Source of the DNA: Hyalangium ruber
GTDB taxonomy: Bacteria > Myxococcota > Myxococcia > Myxococcales > Myxococcaceae
DNA length: 64,000 bases
NCBI RefSeq assembly: GCF_034259325.1
Contig: NZ_JAXIVS010000012.1
Location: 186,001-250,000 of the forward strand
Direction of reading: 5' to 3'
The notes beneath the pieces are model-generated. The model made no database searches. It was not told where the DNA came from and was given only the letters and a program-made list of their open reading frames with translations. The position numbers and the translations under genes were made by a program. Positions 34,604 to 46,604 of the stretch are shown here, piece by piece (positions within the stretch are counted from its first letter, which is position 1; every line of letters begins with the position of its first letter).

Positions 34604-36832
34604 TTGTCCGGCATGCTTTCATCTCGGGGGCTCAGTCGGCAAAAGGGCGTGAAGGAGACCCGCGTTTTGACATTTGCCAGTCCTCCCATCCGGTTCCTGC
34701 TCTACCCCCTGCATGGGGAGATGCGGGCACACGTCCGGGCGGAGTTCTTCGGCAAGGTGTTATCCCAGCGGGTCGGCCGGCCCGTGCTGGTGGAGATCTC
34801 CCGAACCTATGAGCAGGTGGCCCAGGAGCTGGCCGAGGGCCGGGTCGACATGGCCTGGGCCACGGCGGAGCAGTGCGATCACTTCGCCCCCCAAGCCCGC
34901 GCGGTCCTGCGCGCGGTGCGCTCCGGACGCTGGTACTACTCCGCCGCCTTCGTCTGCCGGGCGGACACCCCGCTCACGCTCGAGGGCCTGCGGGGCTTGC
35001 GCGCCGCCTGGGTGGATCCGCTGTCCACCGGTGGGCACCTGCTGCCCAAGCGCTACCTGGAGTCGCGGGGACTGAAGCCCTCGGAGCTGTTCTCCGAAGA
35101 GCACTTCCATGGCAGCTACCGCGCGGCGATGCAGGCGGTGCTGCGCCGGGAGGCGGACGTCGCGACGATCTTCACCACCCACCCGGACACGCACACCGTC
35201 TACGCCGGCCTGACCGAGCGGCTGGGCCCCGACGCGCGCCTGCTGTACCCCTTCGCCTTCACCGAGCCGTGCCTCGCCGACGGGCTCATCCTGACCTCCC
35301 ACCTGTCGGAGTGGGAGGCCTCGACCCTGGCCTCGGCGATCACCGCCATGAGCAGCGATGAGGGCGGGATCGAACCCCTGCTGGGGCTCTTCTCCATCGA
35401 GGGATTCGTCCCGGCGACCTCCATCCACGTCCAGATGCCCCGGCTGCGCCCCGCCCGGCGCACCGAGTACCTCGTGGCGGACATGGACACCGAGGATCGC
35501 TGCCAGCGCCTGTGGTCCTCCACCGGCATGGCGTTCGGGCGGAGCGTCCAAGAGGGTGAGGGGTCCAAGCTCCCGGAGCTGCTGCCTCCGGAGGCGGGCG
35601 TGCCCCTGGAGGCGCTCGTGCGCGCGGCGCGGGGCGGCTTCATCGGCGGGCGCATGGAGCTCCGCATGGAAGTGTCCGGAGAGATGCGCGTGTACGCCGC
35701 CGAAGTCACCCCGCGCATGCTGGACTCGGGTTCCCCCGCGCCGAACATGGCCCTGCTGGTGCGCGACGTCACCGGACAGCAGGCGCTGGAGACCGAGCTG
35801 TACCGGCTGGCCTCCTTCCCCCAGCTCCACCCCGAGCCGATGCTGGAGTTGGAGCCCGAGGGCGCCCCGCGCTACGCCAACCCCGCCGCGCACGCCGCGT
35901 TCCCGGATCTGCTGTGGCGCGGGGTGAGCCACCCGCTGGTGGAGGCGGCGCTCGACTGGGCCTGGCACGGCGCGCAGGGAGAGGGCTCTCCGCAGGTGCA
36001 GGTGGCCGGCCGCTGCTGGGAGCTGGTCGTCTCGCACCTGCAGGACATCGGCGTCATCCGCGTCTTCGCCAAGGATGTGACGTCGCGCAAGCAGCTGGAG
36101 GCGAGCCTGCTGCACGCCGATCGCATGTCGGCGCTGGGCAAGCTGTCGGCGCGCGTGGGCCACGAGATGAACAACCCGTTGGCCTTCGTCATGTCCAACC
36201 TCTCCTTCGCCCGCGAGGAGATCCACCGGCTGAAGGCGGCCCTGACGGGCGCCAAGGAGCGCGTGAACCCCCAGGACATCGAGGAGGTCATCGACGCGCT
36301 GGGCGAGGCCCAGGAGGGCGCGGAGCGGCTGAAGGAGATCGTCCAGGACCTGCGACTGCTGGCGCGAGAGCCCCCACGGCACCGAGCGCGGGTAGAGTTG
36401 CAGCCCGTGCTGGAGGACACGCTGAAGCTGGTGCGCAACGAGCTGCGCCACCGCGCCCGGCTGGAGAAGGACTTCCAGCCCGTGCCGCCGGTGGAGGCGG
36501 ACGAGGCGGGGCTCGCGCAGGTGTTCCTCAACCTGATGCTCAACGCCGTGCAGGCCATGTCCGAGCACGATGCGGTTCGCAACGTGCTGCGGGTGACCAC
36601 CCGCACCAGCCCGGACGGGGAGGCGATCGTCGAAGTGCGGGATACCGGAGCGGGGATGACGCCCGAGGTGCTGTCGCGCCTCTTCGAGCCCTTCTTCACC
36701 ACCCGTCCCAACAGCGTGGGCATGGGGTTGTCGGTGAGCCACGCCATCGTGACGAGCCTGGGCGGCAGCCTGCACGCGGAGAGTCAGCCCGGCGTGGGCA
36801 CCCGCTTCGTCCTCGTCCTGCCGGCCGCGTGA
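34604..36832 (+). CDS. Sensor histidine kinase with PhnD-like binding domain
   Basis: A 742-residue protein. Residues 20-280 resemble PhnD/phosphonate-type periplasmic binding proteins (RFLLYPLHGEMRAHVRAEFF, then CRADTPLTLEGLRGLRAAW and STGGHLLPKRYL). A PAS-like stretch covers about 285-500, a HisKA domain follows with His520 in VGHEMNNPLAF, and the HATPase domain shows NLMLNAVQAM, DTGAGM and GMGLSVSHAIV. I see no signal peptide and no membrane helix, so the binding domain seems to be in the cytoplasm, which is unusual. Start is uncertain: ATG 34604, ATG 34613 or GTG 34649. It is likely an operon with the next kinase (7-base gap). Confidence 0.8.
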   Translation: MSGMLSSRGLSRQKGVKETRVLTFASPPIRFLLYPLHGEMRAHVRAEFFGKVLSQRVGRPVLVEISRTYEQVAQELAEGRVDMAWATAEQCDHFAPQARAVLRAVRSGRWYYSAAFVCRADTPLTLEGLRGLRAAWVDPLSTGGHLLPKRYLESRGLKPSELFSEEHFHGSYRAAMQAVLRREADVATIFTTHPDTHTVYAGLTERLGPDARLLYPFAFTEPCLADGLILTSHLSEWEASTLASAITAMSSDEGGIEPLLGLFSIEGFVPATSIHVQMPRLRPARRTEYLVADMDTEDRCQRLWSSTGMAFGRSVQEGEGSKLPELLPPEAGVPLEALVRAARGGFIGGRMELRMEVSGEMRVYAAEVTPRMLDSGSPAPNMALLVRDVTGQQALETELYRLASFPQLHPEPMLELEPEGAPRYANPAAHAAFPDLLWRGVSHPLVEAALDWAWHGAQGEGSPQVQVAGRCWELVVSHLQDIGVIRVFAKDVTSRKQLEASLLHADRMSALGKLSARVGHEMNNPLAFVMSNLSFAREEIHRLKAALTGAKERVNPQDIEEVIDALGEAQEGAERLKEIVQDLRLLAREPPRHRARVELQPVLEDTLKLVRNELRHRARLEKDFQPVPPVEADEAGLAQVFLNLMLNAVQAMSEHDAVRNVLRVTTRTSPDGEAIVEVRDTGAGMTPEVLSRLFEPFFTTRPNSVGMGLSVSHAIVTSLGGSLHAESQPGVGTRFVLVLPAA

Positions 36833-36839
36833 GGGATCG

Positions 36840-38669
36840 ATGCTGCGCTGGCTCCTCCCTACCCTCGTGACCCTCGGATGCGGCCTGCTGGCCATCGGCT
36901 GGGGGCTGGTGAGCCTGCAGCGCATCTTCGCCCAGGAGACCGAGGACGCCCGCGCGCAGCTTTTCGCCCGCCGGGACGAGCTCGAGCGCTACGCCATCGA
37001 GGCCGTGCGGCAGAAGCTCACCCAGAAGCTCGCCGAGAGCGCCCCCAGCATCAAACGCGCCGCCGAGGATCCCCTCGCCCAAGCCGATGGGCTCTACCTC
37101 GGCTTCCGGGAGTATCAGTTCCTGCCCCGCCTCTCCCGCCCCAGGCCCGGGGCACAGACCCCCGCCCAAAGGATCCACGAGGAGCTCGCCCTGTTGCTCC
37201 AGGCCGCCTCGGCTCCAGAGCCCTGGCAGGAGCGGATGAACCTGCTGCGCGCCATCGAGGCCGCGCTCGCCAGAAAGGAGCCTGAGCGCGCCGAGGAGTA
37301 CCTGGAGGCGCTGCTGCGCTACCGGACGGAGCACCCCCTGCATGCCTCCCGCGAGATTCCCTTCACCGTGTTCGTCGCGGAGCGGCTCCAGCGCGGCCCG
37401 GACACGCCGGAGCTCGTGCGCCGGCTCATCACCGGCGAGCTCGCCGATGAGTTCGGAGGGATCGCCCAGGGCGCCGGGCTGCAGCGCGACCTGCTGCGGG
37501 AGTGCTACCGCTTCACCCAGCCGGACTTCGACTTCCTGAACGAGCGGATCCTCCGCCTGAGCTGGCAGATGGGCGAGCCCACCGAGGACTTCGAGGCACG
37601 CGTCCAGGAGCTCGGGGCCGGCGCGCTGGTCATCCCGGCGAAGCTCAGCGGACCCACGCTCATCGGCGAGCGCTGGTACCTGGAGCCCGATGGCGAGGTG
37701 GTCCGCGGCATCGCCGTGCAGCTCGAGGACCTGCTGCCGGTCGTCTCGCGGGAGATGCGCGAGCGGGCGCTCTTCGACGCGGAGGACGAGGTGCGGTTGG
37801 GAGACCTCGACCCGGTGCAGCCGCTCTCGTCGCTGAAGCTCGCGGTGGTCATGCCCCGGTGGGCCGCCACGGAGAAGGACATCACCCAGCGCTACGGGCT
37901 CAAGACGGTGCTGGTGGCCATCTGCGGCGCGCTCGCGGTGGCCATCGTGGTGCTCGCTGGGCTCGCCCAGCACCGCAAGTACCGCTTCCTGGAGCTCAAG
38001 AGCGACTTCGTGGCCACCGTCTCCCACGAGCTGCGCACGCCCCTGGCCTCCATCCGACTGTTGGCTGAGACGCTGGAGCGCAAGGCCCGGAACACGCCCG
38101 AGGTGCGCGACTACCCCGCGCGCATCATCCAGGCCACCGACGGGCTGCACTTCCTGGTCGAGAACATCCTGTCCTTCAATCGCATCGACAAGGGCCGCTG
38201 GGCGCCCCAGTTTGCCCAGGTGCGACTGGAGGAACTGGTGGGCACGCTCCGATCCGATCTCGCCGGCGCCACCAGCGTCCCGGTGCAGCTCACCTCCGAC
38301 GTGGGCGAGGTGGAGCTCACGGCGGACCCGTCCCTGCTGCGCCTGCTCTTCTCCAACTTGGGGCGCAACGCGTGCGCCTACAACCACCGTGCCCCGGTGG
38401 AGATCTCTCTGCATGCCCACGCCGTGCCCGGCAAGGGCTGCACGGTGCTCTTCGGGGACAACGGCATCGGCATCCCCGAGCGCGAGTGGGAGAATGTCTT
38501 CCAGGACTTCTACCGGCTCAAACACCCCGGGCCCGAGGTACACGGCAGCGGGCTGGGGCTGGCGCTCTGCCGAAGGATCATGCACGTGCATGGAGGCACC
38601 CTGCGCATCGCCTCCTCCAGCCCCCAGGGCACCACCTTCGCGCTGATCTTCCCGGAGCCGCGCCGATGA
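36840..38669 (+). CDS. Membrane sensor histidine kinase
   Basis: A 609-residue kinase. TM1 is at about 5-27 (LLPTLVTLGCGLLAIGWGLV), an extracytoplasmic region of about 330 residues follows, and TM2 is at about 360-380 (VLVAICGALAVAIVVLAGLA). HisKA has the phospho-acceptor His in VSHELRTPLASIRL, and HATPase has NLGRNACAYN, FGDNGIGIPE and SGLGLALCRRI. It signals to the OmpR-type regulator whose ATG overlaps its TGA stop. The sensed signal is unknown. Confidence 0.92.
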   Translation: MLRWLLPTLVTLGCGLLAIGWGLVSLQRIFAQETEDARAQLFARRDELERYAIEAVRQKLTQKLAESAPSIKRAAEDPLAQADGLYLGFREYQFLPRLSRPRPGAQTPAQRIHEELALLLQAASAPEPWQERMNLLRAIEAALARKEPERAEEYLEALLRYRTEHPLHASREIPFTVFVAERLQRGPDTPELVRRLITGELADEFGGIAQGAGLQRDLLRECYRFTQPDFDFLNERILRLSWQMGEPTEDFEARVQELGAGALVIPAKLSGPTLIGERWYLEPDGEVVRGIAVQLEDLLPVVSREMRERALFDAEDEVRLGDLDPVQPLSSLKLAVVMPRWAATEKDITQRYGLKTVLVAICGALAVAIVVLAGLAQHRKYRFLELKSDFVATVSHELRTPLASIRLLAETLERKARNTPEVRDYPARIIQATDGLHFLVENILSFNRIDKGRWAPQFAQVRLEELVGTLRSDLAGATSVPVQLTSDVGEVELTADPSLLRLLFSNLGRNACAYNHRAPVEISLHAHAVPGKGCTVLFGDNGIGIPEREWENVFQDFYRLKHPGPEVHGSGLGLALCRRIMHVHGGTLRIASSSPQGTTFALIFPEPRR

Positions 38670-39391
38670 CGACCCAGAGTTCTCAGCCCTCCTTCCGCCC
38701 CGCCATCCTCGTCGTCGAGGACGACCCGAACCTGCGGCTCGGCCTGCAGGACAACCTCCAGGACGAGGGATTCGACGTCGCCGTCGCCTCCAACGCCCAG
38801 GACGCGGAGGGGCTGCTGCGCGCGCGCACCTTCGATCTGCTCATCCTCGACGTCATGCTCCCGGGCGAGGACGGCTACTCCCTGTGCCGACGGCTGCGTG
38901 CCGGGGGCCTGCAGAGCATGGTGATGATGCTCACCGCGCGCACGCTGGAGGACGACATCGTCCGCGGCTTCGAGGCTGGCGCGCAGGACTACCTGACCAA
39001 GCCCTACCGGCTGCGGGAGCTGCTCGCCCGGGTACGGGCCCTCGTGCGCCGGGCCGGTACCGCTCCGCCCCAGGTGCTGGGCTTCGCCAGCTTCACCCTG
39101 GACCTCGTCCGCCGCGCCCTGGCCCGGGCCGATGGGAGCATCGTCGAGCTGACCCGCACGGAGTTCGATCTGCTGGCCTTCCTCGTGCGCCACAGAGACC
39201 GCGCCCTCACCCGCCAGGAGATCCTCGACGCGGTCTGGGGACAGGACGTGGTGGTGGACCCGCGCACCGTGGACAACTTCGTCTCCAACCTGAAGAAGAA
39301 GCTCGGGTGGACGAGCACCTCGGGCTTCACCATCCACACCATCCGCGGCGTGGGCTACCGCATGGAGATCGACTCCGTGACGAAACCATGA
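38666..39391 (+). CDS. OmpR-family response regulator
   Basis: A 241-residue regulator. The receiver domain has the acidic pair EDD, the phospho-acceptor Asp in LLILDVMLPGEDG and the Lys in YLTKPY. The C-terminal winged-helix DNA-binding domain runs from VELTRTEFDLLAFL to IRGVGYRME. ATGA overlap with the kinase at 38666-38669 sets the start and marks them as a cognate pair. Confidence 0.95.
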   Translation: MTTQSSQPSFRPAILVVEDDPNLRLGLQDNLQDEGFDVAVASNAQDAEGLLRARTFDLLILDVMLPGEDGYSLCRRLRAGGLQSMVMMLTARTLEDDIVRGFEAGAQDYLTKPYRLRELLARVRALVRRAGTAPPQVLGFASFTLDLVRRALARADGSIVELTRTEFDLLAFLVRHRDRALTRQEILDAVWGQDVVVDPRTVDNFVSNLKKKLGWTSTSGFTIHTIRGVGYRMEIDSVTKP

Positions 39392-39543
39392 CGGAAAGAT
39401 GGACGGCCCACGGCCATCGGCACGCCGCGATTCCCTACCTTGAGGGTGCGTGGACAGGGGCGCTCTAGACGTCAGCCCACGCCGGTGAGGGGCCGCATGG
39501 TGTGGCCTTCCCCGGTAGGAGCGCCGGTCTGTGGGAGGCCAGG

Positions 39544-40287
39544 ATGTTCCAGTCAGTCGTCGATCAGCGAGGGTGGCGTTCCGGTCGTATCGGTACAGGC
39601 GCGGGGGTGTCCGTGCTGGTGCATGCGGGAGTCTTCGCCGCGGCACTCTTCCTCTCGGCGGGGGCCGCGAAGGAGATCACCCAGGAGCCGCCCGAGGTCG
39701 TCTTCAAGGTGGCCCCGCCGCAGCCTCCCCGGGGAAACCCGAACCCCTCCACCCCCAAGCAGGTGGCTCAGCCCAAGCCCAAGCCCAAGCCCAAGAAGTT
39801 CACACAGCCCAGCGTCATCCCCCCCACGCCTCCGCCCGAGGTCGAGCCGGCCACCACGCCCGAGCCGGATCCCGTGGACGATCTCCCCTACATCGAGGGC
39901 AGCGATCCGGACGGTGTGGATGAGGGCGGCGTGCCCGGCGCCAAGGTCATCACCGGCCTGGAGCAGGCGCTCACCGCCCTGGAGCCCACGGGCGACGAGA
40001 CGGTCCCCTTCGGCCAGGGCATGAAGCCTCCCAAGCTGGTGTCCGGCGCCCCCATCCAGTACACGCGCGAGGCGCTCGAGGCCAGCGTGCGCGGCATGCT
40101 CGTCGCCAAGTGCGTCATCACCCGCGAGGGCGAGGTGGAGAACTGCAAGGTCATCAAGGGCCTGCCGCACATGGACGTCGCGGTGCTCTCCGCCCTGGAG
40201 ACGCGGCAGTACAGCCCGGTGATGTGGCAGGGCAAGCCGATCAGCGTCTCCTATATGTTCAACATCAAGCTGGAGATGCCCCGCTAG
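39544..40287 (+). CDS. TonB-family energy transducer-like protein
   Basis: A 247-residue protein. An N-terminal membrane anchor (VSVLVHAGVFAAALFLSAG) is followed by a Pro/Lys-rich spacer with PKPKPKPKK, an acidic linker, and a C-terminal TonB-like domain (CVITREGEVENCKVIKGL, TRQYSPVMWQGKPISV). The HAG motif in the anchor is common in TonB-like proteins. It may couple the inner-membrane proton gradient to outer-membrane transport. No ExbBD or receptor gene is adjacent. The ATG at 39544 follows GGGAGG. Confidence 0.85.
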   Translation: MFQSVVDQRGWRSGRIGTGAGVSVLVHAGVFAAALFLSAGAAKEITQEPPEVVFKVAPPQPPRGNPNPSTPKQVAQPKPKPKPKKFTQPSVIPPTPPPEVEPATTPEPDPVDDLPYIEGSDPDGVDEGGVPGAKVITGLEQALTALEPTGDETVPFGQGMKPPKLVSGAPIQYTREALEASVRGMLVAKCVITREGEVENCKVIKGLPHMDVAVLSALETRQYSPVMWQGKPISVSYMFNIKLEMPR

Positions 40288-40316
40288 TCACGGGGCCCTC
40301 GGCGGCGGCGCTCCTC

Positions 40317-42749
40317 TCAGAAGGAGAGGAGCTTGCCCCGGATGCGCCGGCTCCCCTGCTCCGGCTCGGTGTCGTAGCGCGAGTGGACGACCAGGGACTG
40401 CCGGGCGCCCGCCGAGGCCAGGGACAGGCCCTCTTCCGAGGTCCGCACGTTCCGGGTCACCAGGAAGCCCTCCGGAGTGATGACCCTGCCCGAGGGCGTC
40501 ACCTGCGTGGCGTAGATGTCCCAGACCGTGTCATCGCGGTGGTCCGCCCAGGCCGTCACGTAGGACGTCCCATCGAACGTCACCGCGGGCACGTACTGGT
40601 TCGTGGCGTCGGTGCAGAGCGCCAGCCCGGAGGCGTCCAGCACCTCACCGCCGCTCGACACCCGCGCCCCGTAGACGTCGGCATTGCCCAGGCGGGAGTC
40701 CGACCAGGTGACGAAGTAGTCCTTCCCGTTGGACGCCACCGCAGGGGCGTACTGCTCCTGGGTCTCGCGGGAGACGGAGAGGCCCGTGGGCTCCAGGACG
40801 CTGCCCTCGTTCGTCACCCGCGCCCCCACGATGTCCCAGCTCGTGGCGGCATGGTTCTCGGCCCAGACGACGAAGTAGTCGGTCCCGTTGGAGGCGGCCC
40901 GGGGCCCGTAGTGCTCCACGAGGCTCGAGGAGATGGGGATGCCGCTTGGATCCAGCACCTCGCCGCCGCTCGATACCCGCGCGCCATGGACATTGCCCTG
41001 CGCGTCGGGATCCTGCCGCCAGGTCACCAGGTAGTCCGTCCCGTTGGAGGCCACGGAGGGGCTGTCCTGGAAGTCGGAATGGCCCGAGATGAGGAGCCCC
41101 TTCGAGTCCAGCACGGCGCTGGCGCTGTCACCCGCGCCAAGCACCCGCGCCCCATGGATGTCCCAGTTGATGTCGCGGAAGTCCATCCACGCCACGAGGT
41201 AGTCCTTCCCGTTGGAGGCCACCATCGGCGACTGCCGCTCGCGCGGCCCCTGGGCGATGAGCAGCCCCGCGGGATCGAGCACTCCGCCCTGCAGCGCGAC
41301 GCGCGTGCCGTAGATCTGGATGCCCTCGGCCCCCGTCTCCGTCCAGACAACGAGGTAGTTGCTCCCGTTGGAGGCCACCGCGGCCTCTGTCTGGTGGAGC
41401 GCGGTGCTGTTCACGGGGAAGCCCTCTCCCGGGGTGATCGTCCCCGCCAGGGAGACCCAGGCACTGCGCAGCTCGGTCACCGCGCCCGAGATGCACTCCC
41501 AGGCCAGGAAGAAGCCCGCCTCGCCCACCGCCACGCTCGAGTTCTGGCAGTTGCCGCCACTGTCGGAGAAGACGCCGTGGGTCTTCGCCACCACGCCCGA
41601 GGTGGACACCTGACGCCCGAAGATCTGCCGCGTCGAGTTGGCGGTGTCCCACTCCGTCCACGTCACGTAATAGTCGCTGCCCCGCGAGGTCACCGCCGCA
41701 TACGACTCGGTGCGGGTCGGGTGGGTGGCGATGGCGATTCCCGTGTGATCGAACACCTCGCCCTTGCCCGACACCCGCGCGCCGTAGAGATCGCGGCTGC
41801 CGGCGTTGCGCCAGTCCAGCCAGGCGATGAAGAAGTCCTCCCCGTTGGAGGTCACGACCGGAATGTTCTGGGAGCTCGGGATCGACACCGGGAAGCTCTC
41901 GCCATCGAGCACCTCGCCGTCGTTCGACACGCGCGTGGCGTAGGCGCGCGGATAGCCGTCACGCTCGTCCTCCCAGGCCACGAGGTAGATCGTCCCGTTC
42001 GAGGCGAGCGAGGGCGAGCGCTCCTGCAGGTACTCCCCGGCGCGGAGGGTGATGCTGGCGTCCTCCATCGGCAGGCCCGTCGTGCCCGACATCCGCCGGC
42101 CATAGATGTGCGTGTACCCATCGGGGCCCGTGCCCTGCCAGACCACCAGGTAGTCCACCCCGTTGGAGGCCACCTTGGGCGAGAGCTGGAACGTGGACTC
42201 CGACGCGATGGGCCGGCCGCCCGGGAAGGCGACCTCGCCGGCCGCGCTCACCGGAGTGCCATGGATGTTCCATTTGCCCCCCCGGTTGTCGTTCCACACG
42301 ACGAAGAAGTCCCTTCCGTTGGAGGCCACATGGGGGGTGGCCGCTTCTCCGGGGCCGGTCGTCACGGCGATTCCGTTCGGGTCCAGGACGACGCCGGAGA
42401 TCGACACCCGCGTAGCGTAGAGATCGAACAAGCCGCCGCGCCCACTCCTCCAAACGAGGAGGTAGTCCTTCCCATTGAAGGCCAGCACGGGATGGGTCCG
42501 CACCTGGCTGTCAGCGGGCGTCCGCCGGCCATCGATGATCATCTCGTCCTGCTCCGGCCGGGAGGCGGCGCGCACCTGACGGATGATGGCCTCCACGTCG
42601 AACGGCACCTGCTCGGCGCCGGAGATGGCGGCTGACGGGAGTGCGGCCTCCGCGAAGGGCTCCCCCTCGCCCTGGCAGCCGATGCCCCAGCCCATGGCGA
42701 TGACGACCGCTACTCGCAGAATAATCCGGTGAATCTGTAGTCCGAACAC
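40317..42749 (-). CDS. Large lipoprotein built of about 13 tandem repeats
   Basis: An 810-residue protein. The GTG at 42749 follows AGGAGGGG, and the N-terminus (IILRVAVVIAMGWGIGC) is a lipoprotein signal. From about residue 80 onward it is almost entirely a degenerate repeat of about 50-58 residues with the consensus VASNGxDYLVxW, a short acidic loop, DIxGARVS, then GxVLDPxGI. I count about 13 copies plus a degenerate end. The pattern suggests beta-propeller blades or a solenoid on the cell surface. I know no function. Confidence 0.7.
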   Translation of the reverse strand: MFGLQIHRIILRVAVVIAMGWGIGCQGEGEPFAEAALPSAAISGAEQVPFDVEAIIRQVRAASRPEQDEMIIDGRRTPADSQVRTHPVLAFNGKDYLLVWRSGRGGLFDLYATRVSISGVVLDPNGIAVTTGPGEAATPHVASNGRDFFVVWNDNRGGKWNIHGTPVSAAGEVAFPGGRPIASESTFQLSPKVASNGVDYLVVWQGTGPDGYTHIYGRRMSGTTGLPMEDASITLRAGEYLQERSPSLASNGTIYLVAWEDERDGYPRAYATRVSNDGEVLDGESFPVSIPSSQNIPVVTSNGEDFFIAWLDWRNAGSRDLYGARVSGKGEVFDHTGIAIATHPTRTESYAAVTSRGSDYYVTWTEWDTANSTRQIFGRQVSTSGVVAKTHGVFSDSGGNCQNSSVAVGEAGFFLAWECISGAVTELRSAWVSLAGTITPGEGFPVNSTALHQTEAAVASNGSNYLVVWTETGAEGIQIYGTRVALQGGVLDPAGLLIAQGPRERQSPMVASNGKDYLVAWMDFRDINWDIHGARVLGAGDSASAVLDSKGLLISGHSDFQDSPSVASNGTDYLVTWRQDPDAQGNVHGARVSSGGEVLDPSGIPISSSLVEHYGPRAASNGTDYFVVWAENHAATSWDIVGARVTNEGSVLEPTGLSVSRETQEQYAPAVASNGKDYFVTWSDSRLGNADVYGARVSSGGEVLDASGLALCTDATNQYVPAVTFDGTSYVTAWADHRDDTVWDIYATQVTPSGRVITPEGFLVTRNVRTSEEGLSLASAGARQSLVVHSRYDTEPEQGSRRIRGKLLSF

Positions 42750-42929
42750 TGCCCCTCCTGGAAAAATCGATACCGAGTGAATTTCGTGGGGGCGCCATCG
42801 CACGGATCCGTACATCTAGGAAAGGGGGTGTGTCCTCCAGGGAACAGAGTTTCGCCCTGCGGGGATTAGCTGGATTTTCAAGAAGGACATGTTTTTTCAC
42901 TTTGACTGGGTTACTATCGAAGTGCCCCC

Positions 42930-43874
42930 ATGACCCGGTCGGCCATCCAGCAATGGGCGGAGTCCTTCGCCGAGGCGCTCGTCCGGCGCGCCACGCAGTT
43001 GGGCGCCTCGCACCGAGACGATCTGGGCAGGCGTTCGCGGGAGATCCTCACGCGGCTGCAGAGCGCCGTGCTGCGCTTCGAGTCCCAGAACTTCGGCGGT
43101 CCGGACCTGAGCTGGGGCCGGGCGAACGAGCAGGACGTGGCCGCCCTGCCCCGCCCTCCGGTGTCCTCGGGCCGGCTGGTCTGCATCCCGTACTACGTGC
43201 ACCACCACGCGGAGGTGTCCGAGGCCTGGGACTACGGCTCGGGGGTGGCGTTCATCCACGATGAGGACGAGGTGGCCGCGGTCAGCTTCGGCCGGGGGCG
43301 TCGGACGCTGTCCGTCTCCCTGCACGAGGGCGAGGCGCGCATCGGCTTCGGCGGAGACATGCCGTTGATCGACGACGTGCCCGGCCTGGACACGCTCGCC
43401 CCACCTCCGCAGAACGTGCTCCCTCCCTTCTGGGCCCTGGCGCGCTGCATCCTCGGCGTGGAGGGCTACGGCACCTGTTTCCTCGAGGGCCACCGCGTCT
43501 CCGCCCGCTGCATGAGCCCGGAGGCCAACATCATCTCGGTGTTCCGCCGCGCGCTCGGGATGCACATCGAGAACGAGTACGGCGAGTCCTCCTGGCACGA
43601 CCACGTCTACTGCGCGCTGGCCTGGACGCCCGAGGCCCTGGAGCGCTGGCGCCGGCTGCGTGAGCCGGCGGTGCGCGCGGGCGTGGGGGATGCCTGCCCC
43701 ATGTGCGGGGGCCGGCTCGAGGACGCGGAGCTGCTCGCGGCGCCCCCGCCGCAGGACCCCTCCGGCTTCGTGCGCCTGCGCTGCGAGGTGTGCGCCACGC
43801 TCTTCCGCTCCTCCAGCCGACGCGGCGTGGACCTGGGCTCGGGGCGGCTGTCCTACGTCAGCAAGAACCTGTGA
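42930..43874 (+). CDS. Zinc-ribbon protein of unknown function
   Basis: A 314-residue protein with no recognised family. The N-terminal part is helical (QQWAESFAEALVRRATQ), the middle alternates strands, and near the C-terminus two Cys pairs (CPMCGG and CEVC, about 33 residues apart) look like a zinc ribbon. It lacks a signal peptide. The 70 bases before the ATG are unusually AT-rich for this window (TTTTTT and TTGACT with a TACTAT box at 42912-42917), which may be the promoter. It converges on the glucosidase gene with 1 base between. Confidence 0.6.
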   Translation: MTRSAIQQWAESFAEALVRRATQLGASHRDDLGRRSREILTRLQSAVLRFESQNFGGPDLSWGRANEQDVAALPRPPVSSGRLVCIPYYVHHHAEVSEAWDYGSGVAFIHDEDEVAAVSFGRGRRTLSVSLHEGEARIGFGGDMPLIDDVPGLDTLAPPPQNVLPPFWALARCILGVEGYGTCFLEGHRVSARCMSPEANIISVFRRALGMHIENEYGESSWHDHVYCALAWTPEALERWRRLREPAVRAGVGDACPMCGGRLEDAELLAAPPPQDPSGFVRLRCEVCATLFRSSSRRGVDLGSGRLSYVSKNL

Positions 43875-43875
43875 C

Positions 43876-46560
<2,685 letters not shown>

Positions 46561-46604
46561 GGCGCGAACCATAGATGAAGTGAGACGATACAGGCGCACG
46601 CCGT

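Noticed and set aside
31854-34652. 932-codon plus-strand open frame opposite the U32 gene
   Set aside because: It is a shadow of a clear U32 protein, and it overlaps the real kinase start.
40110-42635. 841-codon plus-strand open frame opposite the repeat lipoprotein
   Set aside because: It is the antisense of the tandem repeats, has no start site, and its composition is typical of shadow frames in high-GC DNA.
42889-42917. A sigma-70 promoter with TTGACT and TACTAT boxes
   Set aside because: The boxes are not at a proper distance from each other; only the AT-rich character is noted.
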